Below are positions 1-24,472 of a stretch of 64,000 nucleotides of DNA, piece by piece; position 1 is the first letter of the stretch; every line of letters starts with the position of its first letter. The position numbers and the translations under genes were made by a program. This DNA is from Enchytraeus crypticus (Eukaryota > Annelida > Clitellata > Enchytraeida > Enchytraeidae), in assembly GCA_905160935.1 (NCBI GenBank), contig CAJHZI010000197.1, positions 1,757,001 through 1,821,000 on the forward strand, read 5' to 3'. The notes under the pieces were generated by a model that was given only the letters and a program-made list of their open reading frames with translations, was not told where the DNA came from and did no database searches.

Positions 1-60
1 ACTATACGTGTGCGAATACGTAATAAGTTTGTTTTGAAATTTTAGAACATTCTCTAACCG

Positions 61-300
61 CGTCAAGGTGGCTTCACGCCACATCTGTTTTTCATCAAGT
101 GGAACCGTTGTGATCGCAGATTTGTCTAGACAAGCCGCTGCAGAGTCGCCCGGTAGTGCGTCATCACCCCTCACCGCGTCATCCTCCCCCACAGCACCGT
201 CGCCGCTTACAGCAACGCGCTCGCAACAACGCGACGACCCGAAGCAGCTGTTATTGCGCAGTATAGGCTCTGCGCCTTAGGCTATCCAACCTAGGCTTAG
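61..300 (+). other. GC-rich segment with a short Ser/Pro/Ala-rich open frame, possible exon fragment
   Basis: This segment is clearly richer in GC and CpG than its surroundings. An open frame from 68 to 280 encodes about 70 residues rich in Ser, Pro, Ala and Thr and stops at a TAG. It has no in-frame ATG, and stops lie directly upstream in the same frame. It could be the terminal exon of a gene lying left of the window, or part of a CpG-rich promoter or repeat. No family is recognised. Low confidence as coding sequence. Confidence 0.2.
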
Positions 301-480
301 GCCAAAGGAGCTGTTAGCCTGCCGCCCGCCCGCTGCCCGCCCGCCCGCCGCCCGCAGCAGCTGCAGCAGCTGCTGGGCTATAGGCAGGTGCTAGGCTACA
401 GCCTAGCAGCTGCTAGAGGGTCATCTACTGCCTAGCAACTGCTAGGCTATAGGCTAATAGGCTAAACCGTAGCTGGACCG
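285..480. repeat. GC-rich simple and palindromic repeat stretch
   Basis: The stretch consists of CCGCCCGC-type tandem motifs followed by CAGCAGCTGCAGCAGCTGCT and repeated TAGGCTA / CAGCTGCTAG motifs that can pair with one another. No open frame crosses it. It may be part of a CpG island or a degenerate GC-rich repeat. Confidence 0.6.
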
Positions 481-551
481 TTTCAGTATTGGGGTTCCTA
501 CACTACTGCTGATATTTGGATTATAACTAAACATGTTAATTTCATATATAT

Positions 552-669
<118 letters not shown>

Positions 670-1321
670 GTATTGAGCAAGACATAATTTGGATTTAGGA
701 AAGGATGCGCCACAAGGGAAACAAACAAGAACAAGGAACAAAGAAAGAAATAGGGCTTATATTTACAAATTATATTTAACTATAGGGCCTAACTTTATTA
801 GACTAGCCTAAACTATTTTTAACTAATTATGAAAAGTTATACTTAACTTTATGTCACCAATAGACAATTTCATCGTAGGTATTAAAGCATTGCATAAACA
901 ATATGTTGAAGCCTATAAGACTACTTGTAGTAGATAACATCGCAGCATATTCAATTTATTATCACCAATATAATATATAATATCATGTAATCATTGTGGC
1001 CAAAGATTCCTCTCTTTGATGTTTCTCCACAGGACTCTATTTTTTCCCATTCCTCGATGTTCATTCTTTTTATTCCTTCAATTGCTGATTCCAGCAGCCT
1101 TCAGTTCTTCTTCGAGGCGGTCTTTCAAATCTAGTTTCAGGTCTACCCACTTTTCTTTTGCCATCTGTTTTGTATGTAGTTAACTACATGCATCTTACGA
1201 TGGTTTGTGTTTCAATTGGCCTATATCACATTATTTAGGCCTAAATCAGTAATACATAGGCCCTAAGACCTATGCAATCAATAATCACCGTAAAAATTGA
1301 CGGATCGGTTAGCGGTTATAA

Positions 1322-1915
1322 CATAGATGAAAAAAACGTTCTTACCAAAAATAAAAAACCGTTAAAAAACGCGTTTTTTCCAAAAACTAAAATACGTAAA
1401 AAAGTTGAAAAAACGTTAGTAGAGTACACGTAGGCTTGCATATATATTACCATGCCTTCATTCCATAACACTAAACAATTTTATTACAACTAGACTTGAT
1501 CTAAAGTTCTAAAGTATGTCCATAGACTCCATACAAATGTAAACAAATACTTTCTGGTCACATACAGCCACACTGTCAGTTGTTCGTAATTATCAATACA
1601 AGAAAATTTACAGTAAATCCGTAAGAAATAAAAAATAGACAATGTCCTAAAAATTAGAATATCTGCCTAACTAGGAAAATCAAAAATGTAATGAATTACC
1701 TTTATATAGTGATGTTTATGGCACGAAACTAACAGTAATTTCTCAATATTTATGTGTAGTACACGTCAATTTATGTGCAGTCCACGTTAATTTTTACGTA
1801 TGACGTTAACGGTTTACATTTTTTTACGTTTTTTATTTTATTAAAAATAAAAAACGTAAAAGACACGTTGTTTTAACAGATATAAAATAAGTAAAAAGAC
1901 GTTTTTTCATCTGTG
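1322..1915. mobile_element. hAT-like non-autonomous DNA transposon (MITE), 594 bp
   Basis: The left end reads CATAGATGAAAAAAACGTT. The right end, reverse complemented, reads CACAGATGAAAAAACGTC, so the element has terminal inverted repeats of about 18 bp. The element is flanked by GGTTATAA (1314-1321) and GGTTATAT (1916-1923), a 7-of-8 match. An 8-bp target duplication with CA...TG ends is the hAT pattern. The interior is AT-rich, with many AAAAACG / CGTTTTT motifs on both strands near the ends, and has no transposase frame. Assignment to hAT rests on the duplication length and ends, not on a transposase. Confidence 0.75.
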
Positions 1916-1918
1916 GGT

Positions 1919-1920
<2 letters not shown>

Positions 1921-1966
<46 letters not shown>
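1921..1966. repeat. (TA)n microsatellite
   Basis: An uninterrupted TA tract lies right beside the 3' target duplication of the preceding MITE. Confidence 0.97.
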
Positions 1967-2190
1967 CAATAACCGCGCCGCACAATGGGATTGTGCATTT
2001 TATCGTTACTTTTTATGCTAACTTTCTCAAAATCATACGTGATTAATACACTTTAGAATAACGAAATTAAAATTCATTAATAGGGCCTATACATGTATTT
2101 GTTTCATTATCAAAAATATATAGTTTCTCAAAGTACGGAACCTCTGATACTAATTACCATTTCTTGCTAATTTCCCAAAAATAGTTATAA

Positions 2191-2433
2191 AGTAAAAAGT
2201 AAACACGCATTACAGTGAAATGATCAACTATGTTGATATCTATCACTTTTTAATACCACATGTTTAAACCGTTAGGCATTTTATTCCATTTTCCGTGTAA
2301 CCAGTACAGTAAATGTCCGAGATTTTACTCTCAGATCAGCGCGGCCGGTTTTCGAACCCACGAGCGTTCAAGTCACCTCAGGATCTGTCATTTAAAATTT
2401 CATGACGTTACTCCTACGCTATTAAGACATTCT
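2191..2433 (-). mobile_element. SINE-B copy, tRNA-derived, near full length
   Basis: Read on the minus strand it has a tRNA-like head with box-A-like sequence (AATAGCGTAGGAGTAACGTC) and a box-B-like sequence ending in GTTCGAAAACC. A body follows, ending GTGATAGATATCAACATAG ... CACTATAATGCGTGTTTAC. The same sequence recurs at 3075-3318 (minus) and at 27729-28029 and 55660-55898 (plus), with 3' or internal fragments at 30087, 30300 and 32940. It has no coding capacity. Confidence 0.85.
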
Positions 2434-2874
2434 AATTCTAGTTATAGCTACTTTTAGTTAAACTTTTAAACAAAAATTAAACTGTTAGTTAAAATTAACT
2501 GTGAAATTGTTAGAATTTTGCTCAAGCTAAAAAAGAAGTTAATCTAAACTAGTTACCTGATAACTGATTGAATTTATTGCTCGTCACTGGAGACACAGAT
2601 ATACAATTAAGTTAATTTTGTATATGCTTCACAAAACATTTTTATAGATTAATGTAATGCTTCCCAGTCCTTTAAATTGTCTAATAAGTACGATTTTCCT
2701 TCCATTGTAATTAGCTCCGCTGTGAAATATTACAGATTTATTAATTACTGTATTAGTACTAAACTAAGCTATTTCAGTAAAGAGGTTATGGGCGGTGATA
2801 AAGAAGAATTAGAATTAACTGAGCGACAATTAAGGACACGTGCAAAAATGTAAATAAACAAATAAACATAAAAC

Positions 2875-2877
<3 letters not shown>

Positions 2878-2953
<76 letters not shown>
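2878..2953. repeat. (TA)n microsatellite
   Basis: An uninterrupted TA tract of about 75 bp. Confidence 0.98.
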
Positions 2954-2955
<2 letters not shown>

Positions 2956-3074
2956 TAAGCTTATATGAGGAAGGATACTTTAACCACTGAATATAGATTC
3001 AGCGATTAAAGTTTGAATTGAGAGCTAGGGGAATGGAAAGATATTGTTGTGCCACTCGGTAGCCCGGGTAGGGT

Positions 3075-3318
3075 AAAGTAAAAAGTAAACACGCATTATA
3101 GTGAAATGATAAACTACGTTGATATCTATCACTTTTTAACACCACATGTTTAAATCGTTAGGCAATTTAGACCATTTTCCGTATTATCAGTCCAGTGAAT
3201 GTCCGAGATTTTACTCTCGGATCAGCGCGGCTAGGGTTCAGACCCACGAGGGTTCAATTCATCTCAGAATCTGTCATTTAAAACTTCATGACGTTACCCC
3301 TACGCTATTGAGACAATC
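3075..3318 (-). mobile_element. SINE-B copy, tRNA-derived, near full length
   Basis: It is collinear over its whole length with the copy at 2191-2433 and differs by scattered substitutions. On the minus strand the tRNA-like head precedes the body ending in the CACTATAATGCGTGTTTAC motif. Bases 3319-4720 beyond it show no gene, long open frame or repeat that I recognise. Confidence 0.85.
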
Positions 3319-4723
3319 TATAGTTTAGGGATTCTTCCTACTCCATTCCTCTCCATGGTTATTAGAGATCGTTGCCTTTTGTATCACATTTTTATATCAT
3401 ATATTTTTAATCCCCTGGGTTGAAAAGGCTTTCAAGGCTAAGCCCTGCAGACTTATATTTGCTAGACGTCAGGTTTTAGATAATGATCACATCTCAGTAC
3501 CACCCATGCCAAGCCAGTCTTACATAATCTGCTGAAATCAGCTTATTACAGCACACCTAGAGACGCGCGTCACAGGCTCTAGTAGTCGTGTAGGCCTATT
3601 TACAGGTCCCCTAGTATCTAATAGGGCCCCTAGCAGGGGAACGCTCGTCAAATAAAGAGAGCTAGACGAATGCAGTTCCCTGCTTTCCCCCACTTTAATC
3701 ACTGCCTATATTGAAGCATCTCGTACATTTAACCTCCCATCAACATTGAATACTGTGACAGCAAGAACATTAAAGAATTACTCTTTCAAGAAGTCTTATA
3801 AAGAAGTCTGTTTTACATTTTTGACTGAATGTACTCAAGCCTCTGTACTGCAATCAGTTATCGAAAGAACGAGAATTTAATGTAATTTTTGTGGCTTCCT
3901 TCATGGGCACTTGCTGGATGGTTACATTCGCTAAAATTCTTGTAATATTTCATTTTTTACACAATACCCAGCGTTAGCAATATTGTTGTTTTTGAAAATG
4001 TTAGTTTATCTTTGTATTTATAATCATTATTTTTGTAAAGTTGTTGATCGTTGCCTAAATTGGATTCACAGGAGTTTCCTATATTGGTCACTTTTTGTCC
4101 AGTATAGGTTTAGGAATTTCTAACTGGTATGGCTTGTAATCTCCCCCACCCCACCCCATTATACACTATATATCATTGCATAAAGTTACTTTCACATTTA
4201 ATGAACAAATTTTTGCCCGATATCTCAGCTGATTTCAGCTACTATAGCACGAAAGATATCTTCCGCATAATAGTAATTCAGGCGGTTATCTACTTTGTGA
4301 ATTGAACAAGGTTATCACTCAGCCACTGAGACTCATATGATCTAGGTGGTTCTTGTCAATAGCAGAGCGCAAAATTCCCTCAAATGTTTAGACTTCTTGG
4401 AAATATGACATTACCGACTCAACTTAAAGTTAAGAATAGGAAAGCTTCATTAAATGCAAAAAGCAGATTTGATTTATCTCATGGATAAAGTCAAATTCTG
4501 TCAATTGCTGTCAGAGAGAATATCTTTCGGTTTATAAGATTGGGCACTAGCAATTTAAATCACTGTTAAAAGCCAAGGATGAAGCCTACCTTCAAGTTAT
4601 TACTGGCTAATTCATGTATAAATGTTAACATAAATAATTGTATTTGAGTAAGTTGTCTGATCTAGCTCCATGTTGTGTCCAGGACACTGAAAAATTGTCT
4701 GACAGTAAACTGTGCATGGCATT

Positions 4724-4833
4724 ATGCTGGTAAAGCTAATGTTAACATCAGTTTCCTCACTCGAAAGCGATGTCAGTGACGGCCGATCCCAGGATTTGAA
4801 CCCGCACATACTGATCCGTGGTGGAATACCTAT
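4724..4833 (-). mobile_element. SINE-A copy, tRNA-derived
   Basis: On the minus strand it carries a tRNA-like part with box B (GGGTTCAAATCC type) followed by a conserved core, GTCACTGACATCGCTTTCGA, then GTGAGGAAACTGATGTTAAC and a tail ending GCTTTACCAGC. The same order is seen at 13080, 18541 and 47876 on the plus strand and at 63940 on the minus strand. Older copies are at 7268, 22548 and 54765. Confidence 0.8.
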
Positions 4834-4950
4834 AAGAATCGTCCATGCAAGAACTGAGAAAGACGACGGGAAACCTCAGAAGCCCAAGCTAGAGGCTACA
4901 TTAAGCTGTTGATAAAGCATAGACATTAAGCTTTATCAACGTTTGTGAAA

Positions 4951-5060
4951 GGATTAACTTGTTAATCGGTAAGCCCTTTAAGGAATGTGAAAGCAGCATG
5001 TGAGTATGAGTATGTACCTTGGACCTGCCACTAAATGAACGCTAGAGAGATAACTTATCT
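4951..5060 (+). mobile_element. LINE 3'-end fragment (ACCTTGGACCTGCCACT family)
   Basis: The motif GTATGTACCTTGGACCTGCCACT followed by a short AGAGAG stretch is shared with 54330-54478. In reverse orientation it is related to the CTGCCTA..GGCAGGTCCATGG tails at 13610, 15566, 19246, 50550, 51640 and 55360. At 50550 the same tail follows a reverse transcriptase C-terminus, which identifies the family. The stretch 5061-5872 holds AT-rich sequence with no recognised feature. Confidence 0.55.
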
Positions 5061-5872
5061 GTTGAGAAGTTAATATTATAAAATTATAATATTAATTTAA
5101 TATTAAAACATTATAAGAGTTAATATTATAATATTAGGTGCTGCATATTTTCTAGAATAATGTTACATAAAGTCATTATTACTTACCTCTATGAATGACC
5201 CAGACTCATGGTCAGTCCAACATACCAATATAGTCTCTATTCACCAATACACAGTAGATACAAAATTAAATAGTTCTAAGGTAAAAAGAGAAGAAAAGGT
5301 CCCATAAGCAAACAGTTAAGCTATGCAAACTGTAGTAACTTACTGCAAGGTACAAACAAATCTAATCAACAAGAATTAATCACTAGAAGACTTAATACTT
5401 AAAAAAATTTCAAAGAAGGTCCAAATTTTTAGTCATAGCAACAGAATCAATAGGTAAAATAATATATTTCCTTTGTGGACTTTCAAACCTTGAATGATCT
5501 ATCAACTCTTTGTTGAACTCTTCATTGTCTCTATGACACTTTTGAAGTAGTCAGTATATCAGCACTTCTATACCTTTATGTGTGATATTGTTGTTGCATA
5601 CATAAATGTAATAACAAGTTACAAATATTACATTCACATTAATATGTGAAAATGAGAAAAAGCATAGGTTAAAAATCAGTTTAATACCTTGTACCTCCAC
5701 TGGGTAGTGGGCAGTATTCTGAGAGTTAGAGCATATGAATATAACTATATTTTTATCTTAAGAGTTTACAGCAGATACTGATTAGTTTGTACTATTAGGC
5801 AAGGAGAAGGTCGTTCTCTTCAAGTGAAATTTAGGCTGTGTAACTTTCTAACGTTGGCGTGACAGTGTCAGG

Positions 5873-20119
<14,247 letters not shown>

Positions 20120-21470
20120 GGTAAATCTAATCTCTGATTGCAGTTGATAAGATTGATTGTCATGATTGAGTAACGCATTGTTTGTAATCAAATTTATATT
20201 TTGTAGGCAAATTTATATTTTTTAATTTCTATGCTAGGGATTGTAACGAGAAACTATCTCCGATATCGCTTTATCCATACACGTATTTTTAGTTGTCGTG
20301 CTACCGTGCGATAGAGATAAGTGATGGAATCAATGCAGCAGCTTCTTAAGTAGCTTTCTGGCTAATGAGTTTAGGGTCGTTGATATTTTGGCTAATGCGT
20401 GTTGAATAGATAATGAAACTTCTTAATAGTAGGGCAGTAGCATTAATTTAAGACTATTGACAAATATAATCTCTCCATGTTACTTGCGTTGGTATATGTT
20501 TTATGGAATTTTAATGAATGTGTAAATAATACAGCGTCAAAAGTAAATATTGATTAAAATTCCATAGGTTTATCATTGCAAACGGTGCAGTTTCTGCGAT
20601 AGTCGGTTTCGTATTTCTTGCCGGCGATTGCCGTAGTCCAAGATACCATTTAAGCCATTGTAGTCAATTGTTTCGCTCTTTTCGTTACAGAATTGAGCGA
20701 AACAAATATAAGATTTAGATACGAAAGTGTCGCTCATATCAGCATAAACAGCCTCTCAGTTGAACGGCAACCTGCGAAGAACTCGTGTCTTTTTCAAGAT
20801 TGTATTGAGCAAACGTAATGTGGCTGATTATAATAATCTAGTTTAGTGGGGCGCTTAACTACAAACGAAGTAGTTCTTTCTACGTCAAATCATAATTATT
20901 CTACGGGACTTGCTCATTAGGCTTTGTTGACAAACAGTTTTCTTCTAGACAATTAATGATATGTTGATGTTTTATTGATTAACGATTCTTAATTTAGGCG
21001 GACCTTTTTGGTATTCTAACTTTTTTCAGGTGTTTTGGATTAAACACTGCCAATTTTTGTAATTGTCTACGCTATAAATCAGACGGCATCTATCTTTTAA
21101 CTGCTGTTTCATTGTTAATAGTGATATTAGGATAGACATGCAGTAATATTTGCTATCTTTTTGAAAAATTGAATATTCATGCAGTTAAATATTGACATAG
21201 ACTAATTGCTTATCACTTTGCGAGGAATCCTGGTTTGACGTCAGATGTTTAAGTCGATCTGACGAACGGATGAATGAGAGTCGTGTTTAACACCTTTTTG
21301 TCTCGTGCTCGTGTCGATTAAATATAGGATCAGGAAAAGTGAAAGACCGTGACAATAGGAGTGTCTAATGTGCAGTCGCAATCCAATGTTGCTATCGGTG
21401 AGCCCGCAATATAGAACCTGCAATTTTATTTTAATCGCAATCCATTGCACATTTATATGCAGACATTAAT
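20120..21470. other. DUS4L 3' flank, no further gene seen
   Basis: The first several hundred bases after the stop are presumably the 3' UTR, but no unambiguous AATAAA lies close to it. No open frame, RNA gene or repeat is recognised up to 21480. Confidence 0.4.
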
Positions 21471-21478
21471 ATTAGTGC

Positions 21479-21479
<1 letters not shown>

Positions 21480-21535
<56 letters not shown>

Positions 21536-21646
21536 ATAATATATATATATATATATAATATATATATAATATATATATATAATATGTATATATATATATT
21601 ATATATGTTTTTTATATTATATATATATATTATATATATATATACA
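21480..21646. repeat. Compound (TA)n microsatellite
   Basis: TA tracts are broken by regularly spaced TAATATAT and TTTATATT interruptions. They are self-complementary throughout, so able to form many hairpins. Confidence 0.97.
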
Positions 21647-21860
21647 TACATCCAATGCATATACTGGTACTTTTTAGTCGACTGTGACGCTCGCAGAGCA
21701 CCATCGATTGATCACATATGAACGTTTAGCTTGTGAAAATTCTTTACATGGCGTTTTGCTTGCACGTGGGTTTACCTTTCTCCGCTTCTTCCTAGTCGCT
21801 TCTTAGAATACGCGCAGTTTTCTTTTGGTCTATACTTCAGCGGCCCCGCTGAGCCGAGGG

Positions 21861-21898
21861 GCACAACTCGCTGTGTGTTGCCACACAGCGAGTTGTGC
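21861..21898. repeat. Perfect 17-bp stem, 4-base loop inverted repeat
   Basis: GCACAACTCGCTGTGTG pairs perfectly with CACACAGCGAGTTGTGC across a TTGC loop. Just upstream, CAGCGG CC CCGCTG (about 21838-21851) forms a second short hairpin. The surrounding 60 bases are GC-rich relative to the region. It could be a structured RNA, a terminator-like hairpin of unknown use, or a transposon relic. Confidence 0.9.
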
Positions 21899-22039
21899 AC
21901 TAGTGGTATCGTGACATCAGCGTGTAGCAAAATCTATGAGCACCGGCCTTTTAAGAGTGTAATTATTATTGCAATGCTAGGACGATATTCTGCTGATATC
22001 AGATTATATGAATCAGCCTGAAGTAATTCTATTTCATAG

Positions 22040-22100
22040 TGTGCCTGTGTGTTTGCGTGCGTGCGTGCGTGTGTGCATGTGTGTGTGTGTGTGTGTGTGT
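22040..22100. repeat. (GT)n microsatellite
   Basis: GTGTGT tracts with GCGTGC interruptions. Confidence 0.95.
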
Positions 22101-22317
22101 TAGTTTGTAAGTATGTACGTGTTTGTACTTGTCGGGCACACTGAGCCCCACTTCACTCGAGTAGGCTCTCATGAGTCTTCTATGATGCCTAACGGTTAGG
22201 CTATTAACATAATTATTCTACGTGTTTCTTGCGCAGAGCTTTGCCTAAGCCTAACCGCGTATGTGTATAAACTTTCGCACGTGTATTGGTGGTACACGCG
22301 CGTGTAACATATACAGT

Positions 22318-22463
22318 ATACAATGTATATGTGTATATATACATGTATATATATATATACATGTATATACTGTATATACATGTATACTGTATATATATAT
22401 ATATTTTTATTTATTTATAATATTATATATACACCTGTATATATGCAACCATACGTATACATG

Positions 22464-22534
<71 letters not shown>
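22318..22534. repeat. Compound (TA)n / TATACATG repeat
   Basis: Interspersed GTATATATACATGTATAT units lead into an uninterrupted TA tract at 22469-22534. The translated Ile-Tyr frames are artefacts. Confidence 0.97.
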
Positions 22535-22541
<7 letters not shown>

Positions 22542-22547
22542 CTATTT

Positions 22548-22636
22548 GACCAAGTTTAACGTCAATTTCCTGCTCAATAGCATGTCAGTGACGGGAGGGG
22601 GGATCAAGGGATATGAACCCAGCACCTGTTGATCCT
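22548..22636 (-). mobile_element. Diverged SINE-A copy
   Basis: It contains GTTTAACGTCAATTTCC, then ATGTCAGTGACGGG, then box B reversed (ATATGAACCC), matching SINE-A on the minus strand with many substitutions. It sits directly against the preceding TA tract. The stretch 22640-24470 shows no further recognised feature and probably includes the 3' UTR of the minus-strand gene that follows. Confidence 0.6.
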
Positions 22637-24472
22637 ACATTGTGTTACATATGCACACTGATATGCAATACTTCAACTTGCACGCATTTATTTAATAACT
22701 GCGCAGTCTGACGCAATGGCAAGTAATTGTTGTTGTTTTTGTGCCAATGATGTTGTTTTGTTCCCAATTATATTCACTGCGTTAAGCAATAAGCACTGTT
22801 TAGCTAAAAAGATAAAAGATTAAATATACCAATACTCTGATGAATGTGTATTGTATATTGTATTGTTCTTGTGATCATAAAAAATATTTTTTAAACGATG
22901 ATAGGCCTAATATATGATTGCCATTTTGAACTAGTTGCAAATAAATACCTCTAAGATCATAGGTGGTTTTTTCCGCACGTAATTACTAATTAATTGATTA
23001 GCTTTTTGGATGTCAGAAAAACGCGGATGTCTGCTGCTTTCTTTATTTTTTTATAAAACATGATTGAAAAAATGTGAATATACCATTGAAAGAATTTGGA
23101 AACTGTTCCGCAAGTTTAAAAATGGGGCACTTTAATGCAAACTGAGAATAAATGTACCAGCGTGCGTATATATCTTAAGAGGAGACTAAAATGAAAATGG
23201 TTCAATAAATCGCGCGTAAGAACTAACAATCTGTGATTGTGATATGTTATAAACACTCGGGCAATGTTGCTGACTCATCATCGTAAAGACGTAGCAAATG
23301 TTTTATATTGGAACTAAATAATACTTATAAATGTCTATAAATTAAATACTCGTTAACGAAATAATAAAGTTATTAGTTACAATGTTTCTTTAATATCACA
23401 TTCACAAAACCCTATAGCCTTTAGGCTGTTATAATAACAATAATTAGTACAACGATACACAACAATAAAATTAACTTGTAATGCGACAAAAGTCTGAGAT
23501 GTTTCACGTATTAATATTTTAACATTTAATTCAACGATTACAAATTGCATTCATTCGATTATATACAAGTTTCATGATGAAAAATATTTAAGCGTTATCT
23601 AGTATTTCATGTAGCAGGTCAAAATACAGGCCCTACAATCAGCAAACTTATTATTATAATAAATATACAAGTATTTGTAGGTCTATAATAACATCGATCA
23701 TTTCCTCTACGATATGCTAAACAGTAAATAAGCTACACTCGTAAAATAAAAGTATTTGGTATTTTGTCGGATTTTAGGAAGCTGTAAAGCTGATGCCATG
23801 GGCCATGGATGATTTAACGTACCGATAATCAAGACAGGTGTTACGAGTCTTCATGACTTCCAGCACCAGTATAATTAAGTAAAATTGGTGCTTTATTTTA
23901 AGCATCGATATAATCCAAATTAAGCTAGTAGGCTATATTTCACTTCTTTGGAAGCTCTATTTCTAACATGATATGTAAGCTAAAAACACCAGTAATATCT
24001 GTAACTATGGTTAGTAGACGAAATATAATTAGCATTTCACTAGTAAATTATTCTCCAATAACGTGGCATTTCAATATAATATAATACTCCACTATAATTA
24101 AAATAGATTTCAAGCCTACAATGCACATAACTCATCCATTGAGATTGTTCCTGACTTCGCAGCAGTGCAACACTTATTTTTCTACAGTGCAATTTACGCA
24201 AGCTCGTCAAAAAACTTTGAAAATTGGAGACCATTTTATGAAAAAAAAATGATTCGACATTCGTATTTGTATGGAATAACGTTCGACAAGTCCCTGCCTC
24301 CAATAATTTTCTAATGATATTCAGAAATAAATCCTCAGACACAGGAGGTTCATTTCCAATACTTGTTTAAAGTCGGATCGTCTTGGAACGAGGATATCAG
24401 GCACGGTATTACGAAAATTTATAAAACAATACAAAGCAATACAAATGACTTATTTACAAGATATGTTAAATA

